Of a stretch of DNA of 64,000 nucleotides, positions 1 to 9,008 are shown piece after piece (the stretch's first letter is position 1; each line of letters opens with the position of its first letter). The stretch lies in assembly GCF_900109945.1 (NCBI RefSeq), contig NZ_FOBX01000007.1, positions 62,001 to 126,000 on the forward strand, in the 5' to 3' direction. Below the pieces are notes generated by a model. It saw only the letters and a list, made by a program, of their open reading frames with translations, was not told where the DNA came from and searched no databases. A program made the position numbers and the translations under genes. Source of the DNA: Bradyrhizobium sp. OK095. Lineage in GTDB: Bacteria; Pseudomonadota; Alphaproteobacteria; Rhizobiales; Xanthobacteraceae.

Positions 1-2
1 TT

Positions 3-413
3 GTTAGCTGGTTCACGGTGTTTGCGACGGTCAACTACGTCGCCTTTGGCTGGATGGTCTCGGTGTCAAACTCGAGCTCATCGACGTCCCCGTTGGTTTC
101 TCCACTGGCTTTGCCCGTTGCTTCGGTTTTCGCCCTTCAAAACGTGCTGGCCTACCTTGGGGCAAATCGAGCCAAGGAGGCCCTTCGGGGGCTGGATCGG
201 AAGGCGAAGGATCTGGAGCATCACGGTGAGATAATTCCGATCGACTCCTATGTTCGCCTGATAGTCCTGATGCGAAGCGGCATTGCCGCCACGGGCATTC
301 TTTGGCTTGGAGTTATCCTTTTCGCGTGCGCGGACTTGAGATTGCATTGGCCGCCGGGATGGCTTCCGGTCGTGATGGAAGTTTGGCAGCCGTTGCGGTC
401 GCTGTTTCACTGA
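3..413 (+). CDS. Hypothetical membrane protein, 5' end outside the window
   Basis: The reading frame is open from base 3 and runs to a TGA at 411-413, so only the C-terminal ~136 residues are visible. Two hydrophobic stretches, one in the first third and one at about residues 90-110 of the visible part, suggest a membrane protein. Between them lies a charged helix with many Lys, Arg and Glu. I do not recognise the family. It converges on the AEC transporter gene with only 36 bp between stop codons. A GTG at 18 is an internal codon that could be mistaken for a start. Composition looks a little less GC-biased than the following genes, which would fit accessory DNA, but the piece is short. Confidence 0.55.
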   Translation, partial: VSWFTVFATVNYVAFGWMVSVSNSSSSTSPLVSPLALPVASVFALQNVLAYLGANRAKEALRGLDRKAKDLEHHGEIIPIDSYVRLIVLMRSGIAATGILWLGVILFACADLRLHWPPGWLPVVMEVWQPLRSLFH

Positions 414-449
414 CGCCTGACGCTCGATTGTCCTAGCTCTGCGACGCGC

Positions 450-1403
450 TCACGGAAAAGCCAGCCGCCCCGTCTGGATCGCCCACATCACGCTGGTCAG
501 CGTGACCACGGACGCAAACGTCCCGAGCAGAACGGCGACAGATGCGGATTCGATCCAGGCATCGTTTTGCCGGGCGATCACGAACACGTTCAACGCCGGC
601 GGCAGCGACGCCATCAGCACGGCGGTCGCGGCCCAAGGCTGCGCGAACGGACCGAACGCCAGCATCAGGCCGAACGCCGCGAGCGGATGGATCAGGAGTT
701 TTACTGCGATCACGCCCGGCACTTCCCAGGGCACGCGATCGAACGGGCGAAGCGCCACGGTGACGCCGAGCACGAACAATGCGGTCGGAGCCGCCGCGTT
801 CTGGAGGAAGGTGATGGTGCGGTCGAGCGCGACCGGCATCTGGATATGCAGCGACGCGAAGGCCGCGCCAAAGCAGGCCGACATGATCAGAGGGTTGAGC
901 ACGATCTGTTTCAGCACGATGCCGAAGGCGTGCACGATCGAGGGATGGTCGCGGTCGGACAGCTCGATCAGCAGCGGCACGATCGTGAACAGGAAGATGC
1001 TGTCGCAGCAGAAGATCAGCGCGGTCGGCGCCGACGCCTTGGTCCCGAGCACGGCGAGCGCCAGCCCGGGGCCCATATAGCCGATATTGCCGTAGCCGCC
1101 CGAGAGGCCGGCGAGCGTCGCCTCGCGCAGCGTCAGACGGCCAAGAATCTTGCCGACGACGAGCGCGAGCGTGAACGCCGTAACCGTCGCCAGCGTGGTC
1201 GCGACCAGGAACGGCGGGTTGTTCAATTCCGAGAACGGCGTCTTCGACATGATCGCAAACAGCAGTGCCGGCAGCGACACGTAGAGCAGGAAGAAGTTCA
1301 TCCAGGCGAGGCCCGATTCCGGCAGGGATTTGACCTTGCCGCACGCGAAACCAACGAAGATCAAGCCGAAATAAGGTAGTGCCAGATTGAGGATATCGAC
1401 CAT
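450..1403 (-). CDS. AEC (auxin efflux carrier) family transporter
   Basis: A 317-residue integral membrane protein with about ten hydrophobic segments, the usual size for the AEC family. Family members export or take up small organic anions in bacteria, and the substrate cannot be read from sequence. Family-like features are the N-terminal segment ending in GFACGKV, the Gly/Asn-rich stretch GGYGNIGYMGPGLAL near residues 96-110, and a final half that repeats the topology, with a Pro-rich LPPALNVFVIA segment near residue 270. It starts at an ATG and stands alone between convergent (left) and divergent (right, hspQ) neighbours. The family call is firm and the substrate is unknown. Confidence 0.88.
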   Translation of the reverse strand: MVDILNLALPYFGLIFVGFACGKVKSLPESGLAWMNFFLLYVSLPALLFAIMSKTPFSELNNPPFLVATTLATVTAFTLALVVGKILGRLTLREATLAGLSGGYGNIGYMGPGLALAVLGTKASAPTALIFCCDSIFLFTIVPLLIELSDRDHPSIVHAFGIVLKQIVLNPLIMSACFGAAFASLHIQMPVALDRTITFLQNAAAPTALFVLGVTVALRPFDRVPWEVPGVIAVKLLIHPLAAFGLMLAFGPFAQPWAATAVLMASLPPALNVFVIARQNDAWIESASVAVLLGTFASVVTLTSVMWAIQTGRLAFP

Positions 1404-1509
1404 TGATGAAGCGTTTTCTGAAGTTTTGGGGGCTATCCGCCCCTTAAGCGCAGGCTAATTCCAGATGAGGGCACTAGCATCGGCCACAATCCTGGTCTAT
1501 CGACGGAGG

Positions 1510-1842
1510 ATGATTAAAGCGCGGACCGCCAAATTCCAGATCGGACAGGTCGTGCGTCACCGGATCTTCTCGTTCCGGGGCGTGATCTTCGACATCGATC
1601 CGGAATTCAACAACACCGAGGAGTGGTGGCTGTCGATCCCCGAGGAGGTGCGGCCCCACAAGGACCAGCCGTTCTATCACCTGCTCGCGGAGAACGCTGA
1701 GTCCGAGTACGTCGCCTATGTCTCCGAGCAGAACCTGCTGCCCGACGAGTCCGGCGAGCCGATCCGCCATTCCCAGGTCGCCGAGATCTTCATCAAGGAC
1801 AAGACCGGCGGTTATCGCCCACGCAACCCGTCGTTGAACTGA
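1510..1842 (+). CDS. hspQ: HspQ / YccV-type hemimethylated-DNA-binding heat-shock protein
   Basis: The 110-residue product carries the HspQ signature: an N-terminal FQIGQVVRHR, then FRGVIFDIDPEF, EEWW, and a central QPFYHLLAENAES followed by YVAYVSEQNLLPD. In enterobacteria HspQ affects turnover of mutant DnaA and acts as a specificity factor for Lon. The role here is inferred from family. The ATG at 1510 matches where family members start, but its GGAGG (1505-1509) directly touches the start codon. An in-frame ATG at 1465 would add 15 residues. The gene is followed by a strong hairpin terminator. Confidence 0.88.
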   Translation: MIKARTAKFQIGQVVRHRIFSFRGVIFDIDPEFNNTEEWWLSIPEEVRPHKDQPFYHLLAENAESEYVAYVSEQNLLPDESGEPIRHSQVAEIFIKDKTGGYRPRNPSLN

Positions 1843-1867
1843 GATTCGCCGCGGGCAAGCGGCCAGC

Positions 1868-1897
1868 AAAAAAGGCGCTCGAAATGAGCGCCTTTTT
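1868..1897. terminator. Bidirectional Rho-independent terminator
   Basis: A perfect 10-bp stem (1871-1880 with 1886-1895) and a 5-base loop are flanked by A-runs on the left and T-runs on the right. It can therefore end transcription of hspQ (+) and of the convergent IalB-like gene (-). Confidence 0.85.
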
Positions 1898-1919
1898 CAT
1901 GTCCGGGATTTGGTCCCGA

Positions 1920-2747
1920 TTACTTCGGTGCGGTCGGAGCGGCGCCGGGGACACCACCACCCTGCTCGAGCTTCTTGCGCTGCTCGTCAGCTTTCTTCTG
2001 AAGCTCTTCCTGGAGCTTCTTCTGGTTTTCCTCGAACACCTTCGGATCGGTCGGCGGACCGTCATAGGCCTTCTGGAATTCGCCGGCGAGCGGCAGCGGC
2101 AGCGTCAGCGGCGCGCCGTTGGCATTGATCGCCTGAACAACCAGGTTCTGGCCCTTCTTCATGCTGGCGATGAACTCGGGCGTGGCCTCGTAGTCGGACA
2201 TGCAACCGTTCTGGAAGCAGATCACATACGGGCTCTGCAGCGGCGGATTGCTGTCCACGATGATGCGGGTGCCGTGCACGAGCTGCATGCCGAGCGGCAG
2301 CGTCACGCGCAGGATCTTCTTGGGCTCGCCTTCCGGCTCGATGATGACGGCGGCGATGACCGGCTGGCCCGACTCGATGCGGCCGTCCTTGCCGGTGAAG
2401 CAGACCTGCTTGGCGTTGGCGTCCTGGCCCTTGAGGCAGAACTTGGTCCAGGGGGCGTAGATCAGCTGGATCTGCTGGTCGGCAGGCTGGGCTGCGCCCT
2501 GCTGAGCCGGGGCGCCGGCGGGGGGCGCCTGCTGGGCGGGAGCCTGAGCGGCCGGTGCCGGTGCCGGCGCCTTGGGCGCAGCCTTGGGAGCTGCTTTCGG
2601 GGCCGCCTTGGGCGCGGCGGGCGCGCCCGGAGCCGGCGCGGGGGTCTGGGCTTCGGCGGCAAACGGAACGGCCAACACCGTCGCCGTCAACAGGGCGAGA
2701 AGTCGCCCGCGCGGCCGGACGGACGCGGCCAAATAACGGAAATTCAT
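1920..2747 (-). CDS. Invasion-associated locus B (IalB) family secreted protein
   Basis: The 275-residue protein begins MNFRYLAASVRP and has a hydrophobic signal segment (about residues 16-32) ending in AEAQ. A ~75-residue linker almost entirely of Ala, Pro, Lys and Gln follows, and then the conserved IalB-like domain. That domain carries paired cysteines (WTKFCLKG, KQVCFTG, CFQNGCMSDYEA) and the typical glycine/proline-rich VTLPLGMQL. In Bartonella, IalB supports erythrocyte entry; in rhizobia the function is unknown, probably periplasmic or surface. The linker is unusually long and low-complexity and probably spans the cell wall. The C-terminus is a charged Lys/Glu/Gln helix. The ATG at 2747 gives a proper signal peptide; an upstream in-frame start at 2834 would spoil it. 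Confidence 0.82.
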   Translation of the reverse strand: MNFRYLAASVRPRGRLLALLTATVLAVPFAAEAQTPAPAPGAPAAPKAAPKAAPKAAPKAPAPAPAAQAPAQQAPPAGAPAQQGAAQPADQQIQLIYAPWTKFCLKGQDANAKQVCFTGKDGRIESGQPVIAAVIIEPEGEPKKILRVTLPLGMQLVHGTRIIVDSNPPLQSPYVICFQNGCMSDYEATPEFIASMKKGQNLVVQAINANGAPLTLPLPLAGEFQKAYDGPPTDPKVFEENQKKLQEELQKKADEQRKKLEQGGGVPGAAPTAPK

Positions 2748-3019
2748 TGCAGAAAACCCTTTCTGAACGGGAAGCGCCCGAACCGCTCCGAAACGCCGAA
2801 CCAAGCCGCTTGGGCGCGGCTCTCTCCCCGTCAATTGAGGCAGATAAGTGACGGGCTCGGCGCTCTTGCGCGATTGCGTGCCTTCTTAACGTGGCCGACG
2901 AAAAGATCAATGCCGACAAGCGTCTTTGACCGCGCCTTGAACCGCTCCTTGGCCTGCTCCCAGTAAAACTCCCTGTGATAGGATTCAGGCGCCGCCGATC
3001 CTCGAATCACCGTGTGCCG

Positions 3020-4846
3020 ATGTTCATGTTCCAGCGCCTCGTCGAGGGCCCCGGTATCCGCCTTTGCGTCCTTGCCTTCGCGCTCGCGGCTGGGCTTCCG
3101 GCTGGTGGCGCGCGCGCCGAGCCGGCCCATGCCATCGCCATGCACGGCAAGCCGGCGCTATCAGCCGATTTCACCCACATGCCCTACGCCAACCCGGATG
3201 CCCGCAAGGGCGGCCGGCTGACCTGGGGCATTCTCGGCACCTTCGACAGCCTCAATCCCTTCATCGTGAGGGGATTGGCCGTGCAGCAGATGCGGAGCTA
3301 CGTCGTCGAAAGCCTGCTGGCGCGCGGCCAGGACGAGCCGTTCACGCTCTACGGCCTGCTCGCCAAGTCGGTCGAGACCGACGACGATCGGACCTTCGTC
3401 ACGTTCCACCTTGACCCCCGCGCCCGCTTCTCCGACGGCGGACCCGTGCTCGCCGAGGACGTGCTGTTCTCCTGGCAGCTCCTGCGCGACCACGGCCGCC
3501 CGAACCTGCGGCAATACTATGCCAAGGTCGCCAGGGCCGAGGCGACCGATCCGCTCACCGTCCGCTTCGACCTCACCGGGGCCAATGACCGGGAGCTGCC
3601 GCTGATCCTCGGCCTGATGCCGATCCTGCCGAAGCACGCGGTCGATGTCGCGACCTTCGAGGAGACGTCGTTGACGGGCCCGATCGCCTCGGGTCCCTAT
3701 CGCGTCACAGCGGTGAAGCCCGGCGCCAGCGTCACGCTGACGCGCAATCCCGATTATTGGGGCCGCGATCTGCCGGTCAATCGCGGGCTCTACAATTTCG
3801 ACGAGGTCAGGCTCGACTATTTTCGCGAGGCCAACGGCCAGTTCGAGGCCTTCAAGCGCGGCCTGTACGATTTCCGCGTCGAGAGCGAGCCGCTGCGCTG
3901 GCACGACGGCTACGATTTTCCCGCGGCGAAGAATGGCGAGGTGATCCGCGACACCGTCAAGCCCGGCGTACCGCAGCCGTCCGAATTCCTGGTCTTCAAC
4001 ACCCGCCGTCCAATCTTCGCCGACATCCGCGTACGCCAGGCCCTGACGCTGCTGTTCGATTTCGAGCTGGTCAACCGCAACTATTTCTTCTCGCTCTATT
4101 CGCGGGTCGCCGGCTATTTCGCCGGCTCGGACCTGTCGGCCTATGGCCACCCAGCGGACGCGCGCGAGCGCGAGCTGCTCAAGCCGTTCGCCGCGCAAAT
4201 TGCGCCCGATATCATGGACGGCAGCTATCGACTGCCTGTAACGGACGGATCGGGGCGCGACCGGACCACGCTGCGCGCGGCGTTAAAACTGCTGTCGGAG
4301 GCCGGTTATGACCTGGACGGCACCGTGCTGCGCAACCGCGTGACGAAAGCCCCCTTCGCCTTCGAGATGCTGGTGACGACCCGCGACCAGGAGCGCGTCG
4401 CGCTCGCCTTCCAGCGCGACCTCAAGCGCGCCGGCATCGAGCCGAGCGTGCGCGCGGTCGATCCCGTCCAGTTCGACCAGCGCCGGCTCGCCTACGAATT
4501 CGATATGATCCAGAATCGCTGGGACCAGTCGCTGTCGCCCGGCAACGAGCAGTATTTCTATTGGGGCAGCGCTGCCGCCGGCAATCCGGGCACCCGCAAC
4601 TACATGGGCGCCAGGGATCCGGCGGTCGATGCCATGATCGGAGCCCTGCTGGAGGCCCGTGATCATACGGCTTTCGTCTCGGCGGTGCGGGCGCTCGACC
4701 GCGCCTTGATCGCGGGCTTCTACACAATCCCACTGTTTAACGTATCCGAGCAATGGATCGCGCGCTGGAATCGGATAGAACGGCCAGAGGCTACCGCGCT
4801 GTCCGGCTATCTGCCGGAGACCTGGTGGTCGAAGGGGGAGCCTTAG
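3020..4846 (+). CDS. YejA-like extracellular peptide-binding protein (SBP family 5)
   Basis: The 608-residue product has an N-terminal signal peptide (LCVLAFALAAGLPAG, cleavage near ARAE). The large SBP_bac_5 fold of oligopeptide ABC transporters follows: FDSLNPFI, YVVESLLARGQDEPFTLYG, FHLDPRARFSDGGPV, ASGPYRV, NPDYWGRDLP, VRQALTLLFDFE. The C-terminal half (QRDLKRAGIE, YEFDMIQNRWDQSLSPGNEQ) and the ending PETWWSKGEP are typical of YejA, which delivers peptides including microcin C. No yejBEF permease or ATPase genes are adjacent, so it is an orphan binding protein in this window. It is followed 23 bp later by the degenerate adenylation gene in the same direction. Confidence 0.88.
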   Translation: MFMFQRLVEGPGIRLCVLAFALAAGLPAGGARAEPAHAIAMHGKPALSADFTHMPYANPDARKGGRLTWGILGTFDSLNPFIVRGLAVQQMRSYVVESLLARGQDEPFTLYGLLAKSVETDDDRTFVTFHLDPRARFSDGGPVLAEDVLFSWQLLRDHGRPNLRQYYAKVARAEATDPLTVRFDLTGANDRELPLILGLMPILPKHAVDVATFEETSLTGPIASGPYRVTAVKPGASVTLTRNPDYWGRDLPVNRGLYNFDEVRLDYFREANGQFEAFKRGLYDFRVESEPLRWHDGYDFPAAKNGEVIRDTVKPGVPQPSEFLVFNTRRPIFADIRVRQALTLLFDFELVNRNYFFSLYSRVAGYFAGSDLSAYGHPADARERELLKPFAAQIAPDIMDGSYRLPVTDGSGRDRTTLRAALKLLSEAGYDLDGTVLRNRVTKAPFAFEMLVTTRDQERVALAFQRDLKRAGIEPSVRAVDPVQFDQRRLAYEFDMIQNRWDQSLSPGNEQYFYWGSAAAGNPGTRNYMGARDPAVDAMIGALLEARDHTAFVSAVRALDRALIAGFYTIPLFNVSEQWIARWNRIERPEATALSGYLPETWWSKGEP

Positions 4847-4869
4847 GGCCAGTCAAGCGAAGTGACGCC

Positions 4870-6372
4870 GTGAACCAGCCAGCAATATCGCCGACGCTCG
4901 ACACGCTGTTCCAGCGCACGCTGACGCGGCAGCCGCATGCGCCCGCTTTGCTCGATCCCCTCAACAAGGCGCGCGTGACCGGGCACCAGCCGCGGCGCCT
5001 GAGCTATGCCGAGGCCGATACCGCCATCGAGGCGCTGTCGGCCTATTTCGTCGAATCGGGTCTGCCGGCCAATTCGGTCATTGCAATCCAGTTGCCCAAC
5101 ACGGTCGAGTTCGTGCTGACCGTGCTCGCCGCCCATCGCGCCGGCCTCGTCGTCGCCGTGCTGCCGCTGCTGTGGCGCCATGCGGAACTGACCGCCGCGC
5201 TCAACCGCACCGCGGCGCGCGCCATCGTCACCATGAGCAGGGTCGACGGCGTCAGCTATGCCGACCTCGCGATGCATGCCGCGGCGGAAGCTTTTTCGAT
5301 CCGCCATGTCTGCGGCTTCGGTACCGACCTGCCCGAAGGCATGGCCGCGCTCGACGACGTCCTGGCCCGCCCGCCCGGCACCACGCGCGCCGTGATCCAG
5401 GACGGACGCAAGGCGGCGATGATCTCCTTCGACGTCACGGCGGAGGGTTTTCGTCCGGTGCCGCGGCCGCATTTCAGCCTGATCGCCGGCGGGCTCGCGA
5501 TGTCGCTCGAAGCCGACATCAAGCAGGGTGCGACCGTGATGACGGCGTTCACGCCGATGTCGTTTGCGGGGCTCGCCTCCTCGCTCGCGGTGTGGCTGCT
5601 CTGCGGCGGCACGCTGGCGCTGCATCATCCGTTCGAGAACGACGTGCTGGAGCAGCAGATCAACGAGCATGAATGCGAGGTGCTGATCGCGCCCGCTCAG
5701 CTTGCGCTGCGGCTCGGCGATTCCGACCTTGCGGCGCGGATGCCGAGCCTGCGCAACGTCATCGGCCTATGGCGCGCGCCCGAGCAGGTGGCAACGAGCG
5801 AGGCCTGGACCGCGCGGCATGCGCCGCTGACCGATGTCTATCTGTTCGGCGAGGCCGGCTTGTTCGGCGCCCGCCGCGGCGAGGACGGAATGCCTGTGCC
5901 CGTCATGCCCGGGGCGCACGGTGCCCCGCGTGAGCAATCGGGCTCCTCCATCGCCGGCGAGATCCTGCTGACGCCGAAGGGCACGCTCGGCCTGCGTGGA
6001 GCGATGGCGCCGATCGCGGCCTACGCGCCGCCGCAGCCGGTCGGCGACACGCTGATCGCGCAGCCGCCGCGCGACTATGTCGACACCGGCTATGCCGCGC
6101 GGCTGGACCGCCCGAGCGGCGCGATCTGCATCACCGCGCCACCCTCCGGCATCATGGCTGTCGGAGGCTACCGCTTCCTGTCCAACGACCTGCAGGAATG
6201 GGCGCGCCGGCTCGGCCAGGGTGCCCTGCTCACCGCGCTGCCCGACCGCCTCTCCGGTCACCGGCTCGCAGGCCGGGCCCAGGACAACGCCCGCGCCCGC
6301 GAGGCGCTCAACGAGCTCGGGCTTAACCCCCTGATGGTCGAGGCTTTTCGCGACCGCTCCGGGCCGGTCTAG
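4870..6372 (+). CDS. Degenerate adenylate-forming (AMP-binding/ligase) superfamily protein
   Basis: A 500-residue protein from a GTG start at 4870. Its N-terminal half clearly follows class I adenylate-forming enzymes: LSYAEADTAIEALSAYF, VIAIQLPNTVEFVLTVLAAHRAG, VVAVLPLLWRHAEL. The catalytic motifs have eroded. The Gly/Thr/Ser-rich phosphate loop is replaced by SFDVTAEGFRPVPRPH. The YGxTE-type motif is replaced by YLFGEAGLFG, and no conserved C-terminal lysine motif is apparent. I infer a non-catalytic or divergent homolog, perhaps a binding or regulatory protein, rather than a working acyl-CoA ligase. An earlier in-frame ATG at 4753 lies inside the preceding gene and is unlikely to be the start. 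The next gene, a degenerate GGDEF-like protein, follows on the same strand and may be co-transcribed. Confidence 0.75.
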   Translation: MNQPAISPTLDTLFQRTLTRQPHAPALLDPLNKARVTGHQPRRLSYAEADTAIEALSAYFVESGLPANSVIAIQLPNTVEFVLTVLAAHRAGLVVAVLPLLWRHAELTAALNRTAARAIVTMSRVDGVSYADLAMHAAAEAFSIRHVCGFGTDLPEGMAALDDVLARPPGTTRAVIQDGRKAAMISFDVTAEGFRPVPRPHFSLIAGGLAMSLEADIKQGATVMTAFTPMSFAGLASSLAVWLLCGGTLALHHPFENDVLEQQINEHECEVLIAPAQLALRLGDSDLAARMPSLRNVIGLWRAPEQVATSEAWTARHAPLTDVYLFGEAGLFGARRGEDGMPVPVMPGAHGAPREQSGSSIAGEILLTPKGTLGLRGAMAPIAAYAPPQPVGDTLIAQPPRDYVDTGYAARLDRPSGAICITAPPSGIMAVGGYRFLSNDLQEWARRLGQGALLTALPDRLSGHRLAGRAQDNARAREALNELGLNPLMVEAFRDRSGPV

Positions 6373-6458
6373 GCGCAGTTTCGACCCATCCATTGACGCT
6401 GCATTAAGGCGACCGGACTAGATTGCGCGGCATCTGTTGCGTGATCAGAGTGTCCTTG

Positions 6459-7682
6459 ATGTCCCAGGCGGGCCCGATCCTGTTTGTGTCCAATGTCGAG
6501 CGGCCGCCCTTCATTGCGGCGCTGGACGAGGCTCGACTTTTCCCCGTGGTCGACACCGACTGGGCCAGCGCGGCGCGTGCGGTCGAGCAGGTGCAGCCGG
6601 CCGCGGTCCTTGCCGCCATGAACAGTGGACATGAGCCGTATCTGGCCCTGCTCGCCAGGAAGATCGCCGATCAATCGCCTTACCTTCCCTTCGTGGCGTT
6701 GGACGCGGCGGGGATGCTGCCGCACAACGCCCTGCCCTTCACCTCACGCGGCGGCAATTCCGATCGCCTGATCGCGCGGCTCCGCGCCGCGCTGCGCATC
6801 CGCACCCTTCATGCGACCGTGCTGCGACGGCTGCCGGAAGTGAAAGTCGCGCTGCCCGAGAGCGATCCCGCACGCGACGCAACCGTGCTCCTGGTCGGCC
6901 GCGGCGCAGCCTATCCCGCGCTCTCCGTCGCGCTCGGCGAACGCGTCGGCGTCGTCGGCGCGCTCTCGATCGAGGCCGCCGCAAAACATCTCAACACCCG
7001 CGATCTCGACGGCGTCGTGCTCGCCGAAGGCTTTACCCCGCGCGTCACCGATGCCTTCCTCACGGTGCTCGCCGAGGACACCCGTTTTCGCACTCTCCCC
7101 GTGATCGTCACCGCGCACCAGCTCACGCAGAGCTACGATTTGCCCAATCTCGAGCTGATCCCGGGCGAGCCGGCAAGGGTCGCCGCCAACGCGCTGCCGC
7201 TGATCCGCCAGCACGCGATGGAATCCCAGCTGAGCCGCACGCTGCGCTCGATCGATGCCGGCGGCTGGCTCGATCCGCGCAGCGGCCTGCTCACCACGGA
7301 AGCCTTTGCCCGCGATTTTGCCAAGGCAGTCGAGCAGGCGCTGGCCCGCGGCGGCGGCCTGTCGGTGGCGCGCTTCGCCTTCGATCCCAATAATCCCCGC
7401 GCCCAGCTCGATGCCGCGCGCATTCTCAGCCGCCTGATGCGGCAGATGGATTTTGGCGCGGCCGAGAGGGACGGCTCGGTGATCGTCGTGTTCGCGGAGA
7501 CCGATTTCCGAACGGCGCACATGATCGCTCGCCGCCTCTCCGCGGTGATGCGGCACACCTCCAACGGCAAGCACGAGATGCGCAGCGATCCCGTGGTCAG
7601 CGTGGACTCGCTGTCGCCGTCGGACACGGCGCGGTCGCTGCTGGCCCGGCTGTCGGCCGACGCATCGCGCGCGGCGTCCTGA
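6459..7682 (+). CDS. Receiver-like protein with degenerate GGDEF-type C-terminal domain
   Basis: A 407-residue protein from ATG 6459. Residues ~1-120 and ~140-260 look like two receiver-fold repeats (LFVSNVERPPFIAAL..., DATVLLVGRGAAYPALSVAL..., each with alternating beta strands). The last ~150 residues resemble a GGDEF domain: DPRSGLLTTEAFARDF, then a long helix, then VIVVFAETDFRTAHMIARRL. The GGDEF active-site loop and phospho-acceptor residues are not present, so neither cyclic-di-GMP synthesis nor phosphotransfer is expected. The final 346 bp (7333-7678) recur at 9490-9835, so this copy's 3' end appears to have been supplied by the inserted segment. The protein sequence of the two tails is identical. 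Confidence 0.75.
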   Translation: MSQAGPILFVSNVERPPFIAALDEARLFPVVDTDWASAARAVEQVQPAAVLAAMNSGHEPYLALLARKIADQSPYLPFVALDAAGMLPHNALPFTSRGGNSDRLIARLRAALRIRTLHATVLRRLPEVKVALPESDPARDATVLLVGRGAAYPALSVALGERVGVVGALSIEAAAKHLNTRDLDGVVLAEGFTPRVTDAFLTVLAEDTRFRTLPVIVTAHQLTQSYDLPNLELIPGEPARVAANALPLIRQHAMESQLSRTLRSIDAGGWLDPRSGLLTTEAFARDFAKAVEQALARGGGLSVARFAFDPNNPRAQLDAARILSRLMRQMDFGAAERDGSVIVVFAETDFRTAHMIARRLSAVMRHTSNGKHEMRSDPVVSVDSLSPSDTARSLLARLSADASRAAS

Positions 7683-7749
7683 AGCAGTCGTCAACGAACC
7701 TTAGCTAAGTTCAACCCTCGTCCGACCGCTCCGGGCGGATAGCCAAGCG

Positions 7750-8877
7750 CTAATCAACATACTGATTACATATACGCACGAATTCCCCATCGAACGACCA
7801 GTCCTTCCGCCATTCCTCGTTGGCGCTCCTGAGTTGTGAGCGCACGGCCTCATCTTTCAGCCCACATTTGACCTTGATCAAATTGAGAGCGATTAGACTA
7901 CTGTTTGGGAAATCCAGATTCAATTTGCTGAGAATTTCTTTGGCCTCCGCGTACTGGCCAGCCCTGAAGTATGCATAACCTAAGAAATGTTTCGTTTCAG
8001 CGTCGTCATCGGCTAGCTGCAATGACTTTATGTACTGAGAAATAGCGCCCTCAATATTATCTCCAATAAGCTTGTTTCTACCGTTTTGTTTGAGTTGCTC
8101 CGCCTCGTTGGGCGCAAGTTCGACTTTCAGGGGAGAAGCCATTGCCTGCACTGCAAAGTAAAGTGCAGTCTCCGGTGCTCGTATGCCGTAAGCTTCAATT
8201 GGCTCCCTGACTCTGAGGGAAAATTCTATCGACCGAAATCCCGGAGTGTCGATCTGAATCCTAAACAGCCTTCCGTATGTTTGAACAAGCGGAATACGAA
8301 AACTTCTGATCCTGAAAATTGAAATCGGCTCGTATGACCGCTCGTTTCGAATTGTCACAATGGATTCTGGCATTACAGCCATATTTTGTAGATTCTTGAG
8401 AACCACGTACGCTGTGCCTGCTGGAGCAGCATCATCTTCGGGTTGGCCATTCGCGGCAAAGGCGCTTTCGAAAATTAGCGAGGAAGACTTTTGCTTTGTT
8501 AGCAACGTTCCGCCCTGTACCGCGGTCACATCCGCGATTTGATTGATCGTGCCCGGAGTGACAACACTAAATGCTGCCAGCAAAGCGCAAGATCTCAGGA
8601 AAGCTTCTGCTCGATCTTTGAGCTCGAACAGCCAGCAAACAAACAAACTTGCTAGAACGACGAAGAAGATTGCGATTAAGATAGGGCTCGGTCCAGGCGG
8701 AGGGGATCCGCTTGGAAAACACAATTTTCCCAAACCATTTGCGAGCTTGAATATAGTTCCGTCATTCGGATTCTTTGTAAAATCGATAATGCTTATAAGG
8801 GCACCGGAGCCCGCGCCAGCCGCAACTAACTCCCACCTCGTAGGCTTACGCGGCGACTGCGCAACAACATCTGACAT
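7750..8877 (-). CDS. Unrecognised membrane protein with C-terminal TPR-like repeats (cargo of segment 1)
   Basis: A 375-residue product from ATG 8877. An in-frame start at 8940 would add 21 residues and weaken the N-terminus. Two to three hydrophobic helices occupy residues ~18-110 (ILIAIFFVVLASLFVCWLF is the clearest). A beta-rich middle domain lies at about 130-260, and a TPR-like helical pair at about 270-340 (GAISQYIKSLQLADDDAETKHFLGYAYFRAGQYAEAKEIL, quoted only in part elsewhere). The codon use is visibly AT-richer than neighbouring genes. I do not recognise the family. It is divergent from the GNAT gene and lies entirely within the insert, which suggests an accessory role, possibly defence or stress, but nothing in the sequence proves it. 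Confidence 0.62.
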   Translation of the reverse strand: MSDVVAQSPRKPTRWELVAAGAGSGALISIIDFTKNPNDGTIFKLANGLGKLCFPSGSPPPGPSPILIAIFFVVLASLFVCWLFELKDRAEAFLRSCALLAAFSVVTPGTINQIADVTAVQGGTLLTKQKSSSLIFESAFAANGQPEDDAAPAGTAYVVLKNLQNMAVMPESIVTIRNERSYEPISIFRIRSFRIPLVQTYGRLFRIQIDTPGFRSIEFSLRVREPIEAYGIRAPETALYFAVQAMASPLKVELAPNEAEQLKQNGRNKLIGDNIEGAISQYIKSLQLADDDAETKHFLGYAYFRAGQYAEAKEILSKLNLDFPNSSLIALNLIKVKCGLKDEAVRSQLRSANEEWRKDWSFDGEFVRICNQYVD

Positions 8878-9008
8878 TTCAGCCCCAAAAACGAAAAAGG
8901 CTCGTTGAACCTTCCGTATCCAACACCCTGTAATAAACATCGTAACACTAGCACTACGTCCGTAGACAATGCCATATCCTCCGACTGCGCAAAAGAAGGG
9001 TGGTCACT

